A stretch of 64,000 nt of DNA, taken from positions 49,005 to 113,004 of the forward strand of contig DASPLX010000091.1 in assembly GCA_035627375.1 (NCBI GenBank). Direction: 5' to 3'. Source of the DNA: DASPLX01 sp035627375. Lineage in GTDB: Bacteria > Pseudomonadota > Gammaproteobacteria > Burkholderiales > Burkholderiaceae_D. Below the pieces are notes generated by a model. That model was not told where the DNA came from. It did no database searches and saw only the letters and a program-made list of their open reading frames with translations. Below, piece by piece: positions 1 through 8,673 of this stretch (position 1 is the stretch's first letter; each line of letters begins with the position of its first letter). The position numbers were made by a program, and so were the translations under genes.

Positions 1-1500
1 GCCGCATTGCGGGCAATCGCAACGCAGGAAGTCCTCGCGCTTGTTGAGCGGATTGCCGCTGCCGTCCGGCACGCAATCCTGCGGCAGCACGACCGGCAGA
101 TCCTTCTCAGGCACCGGCACCGGACCGCAGGTTTCGCAATGGATGATCGGGATCGGCGTGCCCCAGTAGCGTTGGCGCGAAATGCCCCAGTCGCGCAGGC
201 GCCACGTGGTTTTCTTCTCGCCGTCGCCCTTGACGGCGAGGTCGGCGGCGATCTTGTCGACCGCGGCCTTGTAGCCGAGGCCGTCATAGGCGCCGGAGTT
301 GACCGTCACGCCGCGCTGCTTGTCGGCGTACCATTCCTGCCAGGCGTCGGTCGAATAGGTTTCGCCTTCGACGGCGATGACTTGCTTGATCGGCAGCTGG
401 TATTTCTTCGCGAAAGCGAAATCGCGCTCGTCGTGCGCCGGCACGCCCATGACGGCGCCGTCGCCGTAGCTCATCAGGACGTAGTTGCCGACCCATACCT
501 CGACCTTTTCACCGGTCAGCGGATGCGTGACGAACAGGCCGGTCGGCATGCCTTCCTTCTCGCGCAGCGCGAGCTCGGCTTCGGTCGTGCCGCCTTTCTT
601 GCATTCCTCGATGAAGGCGGCGAGCTTCGGATTCGATGCCGCCGCATGGGCGGCCAGCGGATGCTCGGGCGCGACCGCGCAGAAGGTGACGCCCATGATG
701 GTGTCGGCGCGCGTCGTGAAGACGAACATCTTGCCGTCCTGGATCGGCTTGCCCTCGGCATCCTGGACGTCGTGGGAGAACGCGAAGCGCACGCCTTCGC
801 TCTTGCCGATCCAGTTTTCCTGCATCAGGCGCACGCGTTCCGGCCAGCCCGGCAGCTTGTTGGCGACGCAGTCGAGCAGCTCTTCCGCGTAATCGGTGAT
901 CTTGAGGTAATAGCCCGGGATCTCGCGTTTCTCGACCAGCGCACCGGTGCGCCAGCCGCGGCCGTCGATCACCTGCTCGTTGGCGAGCACGGTCTGGTCG
1001 ACCGGGTCCCAGTTGACGATCTGCGTCTTGCGGTAGGCGATGCCCTTTTCGAGCATCTTGAGGAACAGCCACTGGTTCCACTTGTAGTAGCTCGGATCGC
1101 AGGTGGCGACTTCGCGCGACCAGTCGATCGCCAAGCCCATCGCCTGCATCTGCTTCTTCATGTAGGCGATGTTCTCGTAGGTCCACTTGGCGGGCGGCAC
1201 CTTGTTCTTCAGCGCGGCGTTCTCCGCCGGCAGGCCGAAGGCATCCCAGCCCATCGGCATCAGGACGTTGTAGCCGTTCATGCGCAAGAAGCGCGTGAGC
1301 ATGTCGTTGATCGTGTAATTGCGGACATGCCCCATGTGCAGCTTGCCGGACGGGTAGGGAAGCATCGAGCACGCATAGAATTTTTTCTTGTCGCGGCCTT
1401 GCTGGTCTTTCGCGTGTTCGACGACTTTGTACGCGTCGATCGCGCGCCAATGATCTTGCGCCGCCTTTTCGACGTCGGCGGGGAGATATTTTTCTTGCAT
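1..1500 (-). CDS. leuS: Leucyl-tRNA synthetase, N-terminal 500 codons (3' end outside window)
   Basis: Charges tRNA-Leu with leucine in the cytoplasm (class I aminoacyl-tRNA synthetase). I translated the minus strand from ATG at 1498-1500: MQEKYLPADVEKAAQDHW is a typical LeuS start. The class I signature HMGH is at residues 55-58, after LPYPSGKL. The CP1 editing domain is present, with TTRADTIMG and MGVPAHDERDF, and a Cys-rich zinc-type stretch (CETCGP, then CDCPQCG) runs to the edge. LeuS is usually about 860-880 residues, so the KMSKS loop and the anticodon-binding domain lie beyond base 1. It is the last gene of the minus-strand group bamE-dapB-barstar-leuS. The frame is fully open, and the truncation is only the window edge. 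Confidence 0.97.
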   Translation of the reverse strand, partial: MQEKYLPADVEKAAQDHWRAIDAYKVVEHAKDQQGRDKKKFYACSMLPYPSGKLHMGHVRNYTINDMLTRFLRMNGYNVLMPMGWDAFGLPAENAALKNKVPPAKWTYENIAYMKKQMQAMGLAIDWSREVATCDPSYYKWNQWLFLKMLEKGIAYRKTQIVNWDPVDQTVLANEQVIDGRGWRTGALVEKREIPGYYLKITDYAEELLDCVANKLPGWPERVRLMQENWIGKSEGVRFAFSHDVQDAEGKPIQDGKMFVFTTRADTIMGVTFCAVAPEHPLAAHAAASNPKLAAFIEECKKGGTTEAELALREKEGMPTGLFVTHPLTGEKVEVWVGNYVLMSYGDGAVMGVPAHDERDFAFAKKYQLPIKQVIAVEGETYSTDAWQEWYADKQRGVTVNSGAYDGLGYKAAVDKIAADLAVKGDGEKKTTWRLRDWGISRQRYWGTPIPIIHCETCGPVPVPEKDLPVVLPQDCVPDGSGNPLNKREDFLRCDCPQCG

Positions 1501-1659
1501 GACGGGATGGTGCCAAAAGTGGATTGTGGGATTGAACCGGACATTATACCGGCTCAATCCGGGCATTTGCCGGCGGAAAGCGGGATTTCCGGCAGAGGAT
1601 TCGGCGTTGTTCGGCGCCGGCCGCGGCGTGGCACTCGCGGGGCGGCCGGAAATCCGCCG

Positions 1660-1989
1660 TCAGTCGAGGAAAACCAGTTCGAGCGCCGGTTTTTCGCCGT
1701 AGTCGGCGTATCGATCGTTGATCGCTTCGACGCAGAAACTCAATTCTTCCGCGATTTCCGGCGCCCGGGCGCGGAATGCGGCCGCGTGGGAAACCTCGAT
1801 GCGCAGCATTTCGTCCGGGCCGAGCCGGAATCTGCACATGCCGTCGTCGTCGCGCAGATAGGAAAGGCAATCGATCCAGGCATCCATGTTGTTGCCGTAG
1901 AAATCGGGGAAGCCGAATTCGCGCCGGCATTCGGCGTGGAACGCGGCCCATTCGCCGATCTTGCTTCCATCGAGGCGGACGGTGGCCAT
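1660..1989 (-). CDS. Barstar-family (barnase inhibitor-like) protein
   Basis: 109 residues. The core FGFPDFYGNNMDAWIDCL (residues about 25-42) matches the barstar fold signature, in which the Asp and Trp after the YGxNxDA turn pack against a ribonuclease active site. Barstar itself inhibits barnase. In proteobacteria the family is common without a recognisable toxin partner, so the target here is unknown. The start ATG at 1987-1989 lies about 20 bases after the dapB stop, so it is probably co-transcribed with dapB and leuS. No ribonuclease gene is adjacent. Family assignment is confident; function is not. Confidence 0.85.
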   Translation of the reverse strand: MATVRLDGSKIGEWAAFHAECRREFGFPDFYGNNMDAWIDCLSYLRDDDGMCRFRLGPDEMLRIEVSHAAAFRARAPEIAEELSFCVEAINDRYADYGEKPALELVFLD

Positions 1990-2010
1990 GGTCGTGTGGG
2001 ACGGCGCCGC

Positions 2011-2817
2011 TCAGCGCAGGCCGAGCACGTCGTACATGTCGTACTGGCCGGTATTCTTGTCGGCCAGGAAGCGCGCCGCGCGCAGGCTGCCGTGGGCATA
2101 GGTCACGCGGCTCGACGACTTGTGCGTGATCTCGATGCGCTCGCCGGTGCCCGCGAACAGCACCGTGTGGTCGCCGACGATGTCGCCGCCGCGGATGGTC
2201 GAAAAGCCGATCGTCGAGGGATCGCGTTCGCCGGTCACGCCTTCACGGGCATAGACGGCGCAATCCTTCAGATCGCGGCCGATCGCGCCGGCGATCACTT
2301 CGCCCATCTTGAGCGCGGTGCCCGACGGCGCATCGACCTTGTGGCGATGGTGCGCTTCGATGATCTCGATGTCGTAGCCTTCGGAAAAGCTCTTGGCGGC
2401 CAACTCCAGCAGTTTCATGGTGACATTGACGCCGACGCTCATGTTCGGCGCGAACACGATGGCGGTCTTTTGCGCGGCCGCCGCGATCGCCGCCTTGCCG
2501 GCATCGTCGAAGCCGGTCGTGCCGATGATCATCTTGATGCCGTTGGCGGCGCAGTATTCGAGATGCTTGAGCGTGCCTTCGGGGCGCGTGAAATCGATCA
2601 GGAAATCCGCGTCGGCCAGCCCTTTTCCGAGGTCCGACTCGACCGCGACGCCGGCCGGCTTGCCGAGGAAGGCGGCGGCGTCGCTGCCGATGCTGGGCGC
2701 GCCCGGCAGATCCAGCGCGCCGGCCAGCGTCGCGTCGGGCGCATTCGAGATGGCTTCGATCAGCATGCGGCCCATGCGGCCGGAAGCGCCGGCGACGGCG
2801 ATTTTCAGCGGAGTCAT
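2011..2817 (-). CDS. dapB: 4-hydroxy-tetrahydrodipicolinate reductase
   Basis: Reduces 4-hydroxy-2,3,4,5-tetrahydrodipicolinate with NAD(P)H in the diaminopimelate/lysine pathway, feeding peptidoglycan. At 268 residues it has the normal length. The N-terminal Rossmann motif GASGRMG is at residues 10-16, and the catalytic/substrate segment EAHHRHKVDAPSGT is at residues 154-167. The ATG at 2815-2817 follows the bamE stop by 27 bases, and the barstar gene follows 21 bases downstream. This indicates one minus-strand transcript bamE-dapB-barstar-leuS, an order common in Burkholderiales. Confidence 0.97.
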   Translation of the reverse strand: MTPLKIAVAGASGRMGRMLIEAISNAPDATLAGALDLPGAPSIGSDAAAFLGKPAGVAVESDLGKGLADADFLIDFTRPEGTLKHLEYCAANGIKMIIGTTGFDDAGKAAIAAAAQKTAIVFAPNMSVGVNVTMKLLELAAKSFSEGYDIEIIEAHHRHKVDAPSGTALKMGEVIAGAIGRDLKDCAVYAREGVTGERDPSTIGFSTIRGGDIVGDHTVLFAGTGERIEITHKSSSRVTYAHGSLRAARFLADKNTGQYDMYDVLGLR

Positions 2818-2844
2818 AAATACCTTGCTAGCGCGATATGCTGC

Positions 2845-3435
2845 TTATTTCTTCTGCTTGGGCGATTCTTTCACGGGCGCGGATTCCGGCCTTTCGGCGG
2901 GTGAGGAACCGGCGATCAGCGAGATGTAATCCTTCTCGGTCGGCAGGTCGCCCCCTTCCACGCGCACCAGGCGGCCGTCCTTGAAGAACAGCGAGACATG
3001 GCTGGTGATGATCTCGCCGTTGCCTTTCTCGAGCCGGAACGGATAGTCCCAGCGATCCTTGTGAAAGACGTCCTGCAACAGGGGCGTGCCCATGACGAAG
3101 CGGACCTGGTCGGGCGTCATGCCGCCTTTTTCCTTCATGTTCTCCTTGATCTGCGCCACCATCTCGCGCGAGACGAAATTGCCCTGCTGAATATCGGGAC
3201 GGTAGGGCGACAGAATGCCGAGAAAACGGCGCTCCTTCTTCGTCTGCACACCGCTGTTGGCGGCCGTGATCGCTTCCGGGTTCGTTGCCTGCGCGGCGCT
3301 ATCGCTCCGGAACGGATTCTTCCAGGCGCAACCGGAAAGGCCGGCGGCAAGCAGCGCGGCACCGAGCAGGACGGAAGGAGCGCGGTGAAGACGGCGCGGG
3401 GCCGGTCGCAGGGTCGATCGCATAAACAGTCGCAT
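2845..3435 (-). CDS. bamE: Outer membrane assembly lipoprotein BamE
   Basis: Small lipoprotein subunit of the BAM complex that inserts beta-barrel proteins into the outer membrane. The lipoprotein signal peptide ends in the lipobox LSGC, with the modified Cys at about residue 36 from this start. The SmpA/OmlA domain includes QGNFVSREMVAQIKENM, followed by MTPDQVRFVMGTPLLQD, which is typical of BamE. The C-terminus is a Lys/Pro-rich tail. Three in-frame ATGs (3459, 3435, 3423) precede the signal peptide and none has a strong Shine-Dalgarno; 3435 gives a reasonable 36-residue lipoprotein signal. It is divergent from fur, a classic arrangement. Confidence 0.93.
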   Translation of the reverse strand: MRLFMRSTLRPAPRRLHRAPSVLLGAALLAAGLSGCAWKNPFRSDSAAQATNPEAITAANSGVQTKKERRFLGILSPYRPDIQQGNFVSREMVAQIKENMKEKGGMTPDQVRFVMGTPLLQDVFHKDRWDYPFRLEKGNGEIITSHVSLFFKDGRLVRVEGGDLPTEKDYISLIAGSSPAERPESAPVKESPKQKK

Positions 3436-3512
3436 AAGGGAGCTCAATTTGGGGAGCATTTTGGCATAAAACGCTATATGATAAGCCAGATCACCTACTC
3501 ATCGCCAAGAAC

Positions 3513-3944
3513 ATGTCTAACCGTTCTACCGACCTGAAGGCCAGCGGCCTCAAGGCAACTCTCCCGCGTCTCAAGATTCTCGAGATCTTCCAGAACAGCA
3601 GCGTGCGCCACATGAGCGCCGAAGATGTCTACAAGATCCTGCTGTCCGAGAACATGGATGTCGGATTGGCAACGGTCTACCGCGTATTGACCCAGTTCGA
3701 ACAAGCCGGCCTTCTGCATCGCAACCACTTCGAAACCGGCAAGGCCGTGTTCGAGCTCAACGAAGGCTCCCACCACGACCATCTGGTCTGCCTCGATTGC
3801 GGCCGCGTCGAGGAGTTTTTCGACGAGGAAATCGAGAAACGCCAGCAGAAGATCGCCAGGGAGCGCGGCTTCGACATCGCCGAGCATGCGCTCGCGCTCT
3901 ACGGCCATTGCAACAAGAAGGATTGCCCGCACCGGGGCAGATAA
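3513..3944 (+). CDS. fur: Ferric uptake regulator
   Basis: Fe(II)-dependent transcriptional repressor of iron-uptake genes, 143 residues. An N-terminal winged helix (VGLATVYRVLTQFEQAGLL) is followed by the metal-binding dimerisation domain. Visible ligands are HHDH at 87-90, the pair C93/C96 (CLDC) and a second Cys pair at 133 and 138 near the C-terminus. Length and motif order are those of ordinary Fur. It is transcribed away from bamE, and the 77-base spacer must hold both promoters. I could not convincingly identify a Fur box there. Confidence 0.97.
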   Translation: MSNRSTDLKASGLKATLPRLKILEIFQNSSVRHMSAEDVYKILLSENMDVGLATVYRVLTQFEQAGLLHRNHFETGKAVFELNEGSHHDHLVCLDCGRVEEFFDEEIEKRQQKIARERGFDIAEHALALYGHCNKKDCPHRGR

Positions 3945-3960
3945 GCGCCGGCTTTGCCGC

Positions 3961-4983
3961 TCAGCCGCTGTGGCTGAGCGCGTTCGATAACAGCTTGGCT
4001 GTGATGTCGACGATCGGGATCACGCGTTCATAGGCCATGCGCGTCGGGCCGATGACGCCCAGCGTGCCGACGATCCTGCCGTTGACTTCGTAGGGGGCCG
4101 TGACGATGCTCATGTCTTCCACCGGCACCAGTTGCGATTCTCCGCCGATGTAGATCTGTACGCCGCTGGCCTTGCTCGAGACATCGAGCAATTGCATCAG
4201 GCCGGTCTTCTGCTCGAACAATTCGAACAGCTTGCGCAGCGAACTCATGTTCGACGACAGGTCGCCGGAGAGGAGATTCCGTTCGCCGGAAATCACGACA
4301 TCCTCGGCATGCTCGGTCATGACATCGCTGCCGGCTTCGACCGCGGTCTGCATCAGGTGCGTCATGTCGTCGCGCAATTGGCGCAGCTCGCCTTGCAGGC
4401 GCATGCGCACTTCCTCGAAGCCGAGGCCGGCGAAATGCTGGTTCAGATAGTTGGCCGCCTGGATCAGCTGCGACGGCGTGTAATCGACGTCGGTCAGCAA
4501 CAGCCGGTTCTGCACGTCGCCGCCGGGCGTGACGATCACCAGCAGGATGCGCTTTTCGGAGATGCGCAGGAATTCGATCTGCTGGAATACCGATTCCCGG
4601 CGCGGGGTCATGACGACGCCGGCGAATTGCGACAGCGACGACAGGATCTGGGCGGCATTGGAAATGATCTTTTGCGGCGAATGGTTCTGCAGCCGCGGCT
4701 GGACTTCGGATTCGAGCGCGGATTCGTCGATATGCCGCACCGTCAGAAGGGAATCGACGAACATGCGGTAGCCGCGCGGCGTCGGGACGCGGCCGGCCGA
4801 CGTATGCGGGCTGGCGACGAAACCCATTTCCTCGAGGTCGGCCATGATGTTGCGGATCGTGGCCGGAGACAATTCGAGGCCGGAAATCTTCGACAGCGCG
4901 CGCGAGCCGACCGGCTGGCCGTCCGCGATATAGCGTTCGACCAGGGCCTTGAGCAGGGTTTGAGCGCGAGTGTCGAGTTGCAT
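3961..4983 (-). CDS. hrcA: Heat-inducible transcription repressor HrcA
   Basis: Repressor that binds CIRCE operators and is activated by GroE, controlling chaperone genes. At 340 residues it is full length. The N-terminal winged-helix region contains SPATIRNIMADLEEMGF and the HTSAGRVPT segment, both hallmarks of HrcA. The C-terminus holds the conserved GVIGPTRMAYERVIPIVD stretch. It lies convergent to fur with 16 bases between the stops. I saw no CIRCE inverted repeat (TTAGCACTC-N9-GAGTGCTAA) upstream of grpE or dnaK, so its targets (probably groESL) lie outside the window. Confidence 0.96.
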   Translation of the reverse strand: MQLDTRAQTLLKALVERYIADGQPVGSRALSKISGLELSPATIRNIMADLEEMGFVASPHTSAGRVPTPRGYRMFVDSLLTVRHIDESALESEVQPRLQNHSPQKIISNAAQILSSLSQFAGVVMTPRRESVFQQIEFLRISEKRILLVIVTPGGDVQNRLLLTDVDYTPSQLIQAANYLNQHFAGLGFEEVRMRLQGELRQLRDDMTHLMQTAVEAGSDVMTEHAEDVVISGERNLLSGDLSSNMSSLRKLFELFEQKTGLMQLLDVSSKASGVQIYIGGESQLVPVEDMSIVTAPYEVNGRIVGTLGVIGPTRMAYERVIPIVDITAKLLSNALSHSG

Positions 4984-5047
4984 ACAAGTATTTTATGCGA
5001 GCGCAGGGGTGGATGATAGGGGTTGACGCAAATCGCGAGAGTCTCCT

Positions 5048-5773
5048 CTAGTCGTCTTCCGCGTTCGCGGCGCTTTCTGCGAGCCAGGCGTCGAGATCGT
5101 GCAGGGTGCGGCAGATGGCGTCCGGACGAATATGTGGCGGACAGGTGCGCACCGGATCGATCTCGGCCCGGTTGATCCATATTCCATGCAATCCGGCTTT
5201 CTGCGCCCCCTCGACATCGAGCACCGGGTCGTCGCCGACGTAGGCCGCTTCCGCCGGTTGCACGCCGAGCGCCTCGCAAGCGGCATGGAAAATCGCTGCA
5301 TCCGGCTTGGCGCAGCCCAGCTTGCGGGCCGAGATCGATACGTGGAAATGCCGCGCCAGGCCGATGACTTCGAGATCGGCCACGCCGTTCGTCACCGATC
5401 CGAGCTTGAGTCGAGCGGCAAGCCGGTGAAGCGCCGGTTGCACATCGGCAAACGGTTCGACCTGGTTGCGCGCCGCGGAAAACACGGCCATCGCGTCCAG
5501 TACCTTGCCTGTGTCCTCGCCGGCGGCTGCAAATGCCTCCAGCAGGCCGGCATGGCGCAATGCCCACATGTCATACCGGTAACGCGGATCGGCAGCGGCC
5601 AGTTCCAGGCGGCGGGCGCGCAAGGAGTCGATTGTATGCAGACGAGCGACGCCGACGGCGTGTTCGCGCAACCAGTCGTACAGCACGGCTTCGGCGCGCC
5701 TGATCACGGGAACGATAGGCCATAGCGTATCGTCGAGATCGAACAACACGGCTTTGATTCTTGGAACCGCCAT
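5048..5773 (-). CDS. HAD-superfamily hydrolase (HAD-IA type phosphatase)
   Basis: 241 residues. HAD motif I is DLDDTLWP starting at residue 12, with the Asp nucleophile and the Asp two residues on. Motif II is the Thr in GSVTNG, motif III is a Lys in the CAKPDAAIF segment, and motif IV is GDDPVLDVEGAQKAG. These make it a probably active small-molecule phosphatase with a helical cap between motifs I and II. The substrate cannot be read from sequence; phosphoglycolate- or pyrimidine-nucleotidase-like relatives are possible. It sits between hrcA and the divergent nadK, next to the inverted-repeat element. Confidence 0.85.
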   Translation of the reverse strand: MAVPRIKAVLFDLDDTLWPIVPVIRRAEAVLYDWLREHAVGVARLHTIDSLRARRLELAAADPRYRYDMWALRHAGLLEAFAAAGEDTGKVLDAMAVFSAARNQVEPFADVQPALHRLAARLKLGSVTNGVADLEVIGLARHFHVSISARKLGCAKPDAAIFHAACEALGVQPAEAAYVGDDPVLDVEGAQKAGLHGIWINRAEIDPVRTCPPHIRPDAICRTLHDLDAWLAESAANAEDD

Positions 5774-5823
5774 AAACGATAAATAGGTGGGAGGGCCGGC
5801 TCTTTCAAGAGCATCGTTGGTGT

Positions 5824-5935
5824 CTAGAGGCTGTTATGAACTCAAACAGGGGCCACCCTGTGCGGCGCGGCGCGCCTGGCGCTGCATCCCTTCTCGACCG
5901 AACGTGCCCCCTGTTTGAGTTCATAACAGCCCCTA
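5824..5935. repeat. MITE-like inverted-repeat element, complete
   Basis: A 112-base element whose ends are near-perfect inverted repeats of about 28 bases. The left end is 5824-5852 (core AGGCTGTTATGAACTC) and the right end 5906-5935 is the same read on the other strand, with one mismatch. Both ends begin with CTAG, which could be a 4-base target duplication of the kind made by IS5-type transposases. The roughly 50-base interior codes for nothing. It lies between the HAD gene and the divergent nadK. The T-rich tail of an intrinsic terminator is missing. A related end occurs at 17102-17133. Confidence 0.75.
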
Positions 5936-5974
5936 GGAGTGTCACTCGCAAGAAATTATGATCTAATTTGCTGC

Positions 5975-6892
5975 ATGTCAGCCAAGCCGATATCTCCCGT
6001 CCCTTCCGCGTTTCAGACCGTCGCCATCGTCGGCAAGCATCCGGCCGCCGGCATCGAGCATTCGCTGTCGGAAATCGCCGGCTTCCTGGTCGGCACCGGC
6101 CATACCGTCGTGTTCGAGGCGGAAACGGCATCTCATATCGCCTTCGGCGGTTTTGCCGCCATGACGCCGGCGGAAATCGGGGAGCACGCCGATGCGGCCA
6201 TCGTCGTCGGCGGGGACGGCACCATGCTTGGCATTGCCCGCCAACTGGCTCCGTACGACGTGCCGCTGATCGGCATCAATCAGGGGCGGCTGGGCTTCAT
6301 GACCGATATTCCGCTCGACCGCATGATGCCGGTGTTGAGCGAAATGCTAGGCGGAAAATTCGAGTCGGAGCAGCGCAGCCTGCTCGAAGGCGAAGTGTTG
6401 CGCGACGGGCAAACGATTTTCCAGGCCCAGGCATTCAACGATGTGGTGGTGTCGCGCGGCACCGGTTCCGGCATGCTCGAACTGCGGGTGCACGTCGACG
6501 GCCGTTTCATGTACAACCAGCGCTCGGATGGTTTGATCGTCGCGACGCCCACCGGCTCGACCGCCTATGCCTTGTCGGCCGGGGGGCCGCTGCTGCATCC
6601 GAGCCTTGGCGGCGTGGTGCTGGTGCCGATCGCGCCGCATGCCTTGTCGAACCGCCCGATCGTGGTGCCGCAGTCGAGCGAAATCGTGATCGAGCTGATC
6701 GGCGGGCGCGACACCAGCGTCAACTTCGACATGCAATCGCTGGCCAGCCTGCAGCATCACGACCGCGTGGTCATCCGGCGCTCCCAGCATACGATTACCT
6801 TCCTGCATCCGCAAGGCTGGAGCTATTACGATACCTTGCGCGAAAAGCTGCACTGGAACGAGTATCCGTCGGTTGAGGGTCAGTTAAAATAG
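5975..6892 (+). CDS. nadK: NAD kinase
   Basis: Phosphorylates NAD to NADP in the cytoplasm. About 305 residues from the ATG at 5975 (MSAKPISP); an upstream alternative start at 5939 would add 12 unlikely residues. Visible motifs are GGDGTMLG (residues 79-86), FNDVVVSRG, and the nucleotide-binding TPTGSTAYALSAGGP. Length and motif spacing are typical of the ATP-NAD kinase family. It is followed by recN after 99 bases, the usual betaproteobacterial hrcA/nadK-recN linkage. Confidence 0.96.
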   Translation: MSAKPISPVPSAFQTVAIVGKHPAAGIEHSLSEIAGFLVGTGHTVVFEAETASHIAFGGFAAMTPAEIGEHADAAIVVGGDGTMLGIARQLAPYDVPLIGINQGRLGFMTDIPLDRMMPVLSEMLGGKFESEQRSLLEGEVLRDGQTIFQAQAFNDVVVSRGTGSGMLELRVHVDGRFMYNQRSDGLIVATPTGSTAYALSAGGPLLHPSLGGVVLVPIAPHALSNRPIVVPQSSEIVIELIGGRDTSVNFDMQSLASLQHHDRVVIRRSQHTITFLHPQGWSYYDTLREKLHWNEYPSVEGQLK

Positions 6893-6991
6893 CCGCCTTG
6901 CCCGCGCCGTCCGGCGCGGTTGAAATCGAAACGAATATTGTCTTGCCCGCAGCGGCGATGCTTGCGCGCGGGCACCTGAAAAGCCAATCAC

Positions 6992-8641
6992 ATGCTGCGT
7001 ACACTTTCCATTCGCGATTTTGTGATCGTCGATGCCATCGAACTCGAGTTCGCGCCGGGTTTTTCCGTCTTCACCGGCGAAACCGGCGCCGGCAAGTCGA
7101 TTCTCATCGATGCCTTGACGCTGGCGCTCGGCGGACGCGGCGATGCCAGCATGGTGCGCGAAGGCGCCGCCAAGACCGATATCAGCGCTGAATTCGCCAC
7201 CACCGCGGAGGCCGATGCCTGGCTCGCCGTGAACGAATTCGGCAGCGACGAAGGCGGCGTCCTCCTGCGCCGCGTGATCGACAATGCCGGCCGTTCGAAG
7301 GCTTTCATCAACGGCATCGCCGCCACCGCAGGACAATTGCGCGAGATCGGCGAGATGCTGGTCGATATCCACGGCCAGCATGCGCACCAGTCGCTGCTGA
7401 AGGCCGATGCGCAGCGCATGCTGCTCGATTGCCAGGCTGGCCTGGTGGAGGAGGCCCGGGAAGTCGGCGTCGCCTACAAGGCATGGCGCGCGCTGGCGAA
7501 GCAGCGCGAGGAATTCGAAACCAACGCCAAGAACGTGCTGCTGGAACGCGAACGGCTCGAATGGCAAGTCGGCGAACTGGAAAAACTGGCCGTCAAGCCG
7601 GGCGAGTGGAGCGAGATCAGCAACGAACACAGCCGGCTGTCTCATGCGGCCAGCCTGCTCGAAGGCGCGCAGGAAGCCTTGACGATCATTTCCGAAGCGG
7701 ATTCCAATCCGATCCTGTCGCAACTCTCGTCGCTGGTGCAAAAGCTGACCAAGTTGGCCGATATCGACGATGCCCTGAAACCGGTGGTCGATACGCTCGA
7801 GCCGGCGCGCATCCAGCTGCAAGAAGCGGTCTACGCGCTCAACGATTATCTCGATCGGGTGGAGCTCGATCCGCAACGCCTGCAAGCGGTCGAGGCGCGA
7901 CTGGAAGCGATCCATTCGACGGCGCGCAAGTTCCGGGTCGCGCCGGAAGATCTGCCGCGGGAGTTCGAAACCCTGTCGGCGCAGTTGAGGCAATTGGCCG
8001 ACGCCAGCGACCTCGATGCCTTGCGCGCGCAAGAGGAAAAGCTGAAGGCGGCCTACCTGGGCGCGGCGCAAAAGCTGTCGAAGGCGCGTGCCAAGGCGGC
8101 CAAGGCGCTCGGCGACGCGGTGACCGCCGCGATGCAAGACTTGAGCATGTCCGGCGGGCGTTTCGAAATCGCCCTGCATGCCTGCGAGCCGGCCGCCTAC
8201 GGTATCGAACAAGTCGAATTCATGGTGGCCGGACACGCCGGGACCAGCTTGCGTCCGCTCGCGAAAGTCGCATCGGGCGGCGAACTGGCGCGTATTTCGC
8301 TCGCGATTTCCGTGATCACCTCGACCGCGACCGCGACCCCAACCTTGATTTTCGACGAAGTCGACAGCGGCATCGGCGGCGGCGTAGCGGAAGTCGTCGG
8401 TCGCCTGTTGAAACGCCTCGGACAGGATCGCCAGGTATTATGCGTGACTCATCTGCCGCAGGTCGCAAGCCAAGCCAACGAACACTTTCAGGTCAGCAAG
8501 AAGAGTGCCGGCGGCAAGACCGTTTCGTGCATCGACGCGCTCGATGCCAAGGCGCGCGTCGAGGAAATCGCGCGCATGCTCGGCGGCATCGAGATTACCG
8601 CGACGACGCGCAAGCATGCGCGCGAATTGCTGGCGCTCTGA
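6992..8641 (+). CDS. recN: DNA repair protein RecN
   Basis: SMC-like ATPase that acts early in double-strand break repair. 549 residues. Walker A GETGAGKS is at residues 29-36, followed by the central coiled-coil region. The C-terminal signature is KVASGGELARISLA, with Walker B LIFDEVDSGIGG and then CVTHLPQVAS. It is full length. In many bacteria recN is SOS-regulated, but I did not find a clear LexA box in the 99 bases upstream. hemH follows after 32 bases and may be co-transcribed. Confidence 0.97.
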   Translation: MLRTLSIRDFVIVDAIELEFAPGFSVFTGETGAGKSILIDALTLALGGRGDASMVREGAAKTDISAEFATTAEADAWLAVNEFGSDEGGVLLRRVIDNAGRSKAFINGIAATAGQLREIGEMLVDIHGQHAHQSLLKADAQRMLLDCQAGLVEEAREVGVAYKAWRALAKQREEFETNAKNVLLERERLEWQVGELEKLAVKPGEWSEISNEHSRLSHAASLLEGAQEALTIISEADSNPILSQLSSLVQKLTKLADIDDALKPVVDTLEPARIQLQEAVYALNDYLDRVELDPQRLQAVEARLEAIHSTARKFRVAPEDLPREFETLSAQLRQLADASDLDALRAQEEKLKAAYLGAAQKLSKARAKAAKALGDAVTAAMQDLSMSGGRFEIALHACEPAAYGIEQVEFMVAGHAGTSLRPLAKVASGGELARISLAISVITSTATATPTLIFDEVDSGIGGGVAEVVGRLLKRLGQDRQVLCVTHLPQVASQANEHFQVSKKSAGGKTVSCIDALDAKARVEEIARMLGGIEITATTRKHARELLAL

Positions 8642-8673
8642 CCCGACCCTGACTCTTCGCTCGACAAGAACAC

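Noticed and set aside
7..2904. Plus-strand open frame of 965 codons
   Set aside because: It is antisense to leuS, the barstar gene and dapB, which have clear family motifs on the minus strand; the long frame is a by-product of high GC codon use.
5824..5935. Inverted repeat as a terminator for the HAD gene or nadK
   Set aside because: It lies upstream of both genes, has long widely separated arms and no T-tract; terminal CTAG and a second copy elsewhere point to a mobile repeat.
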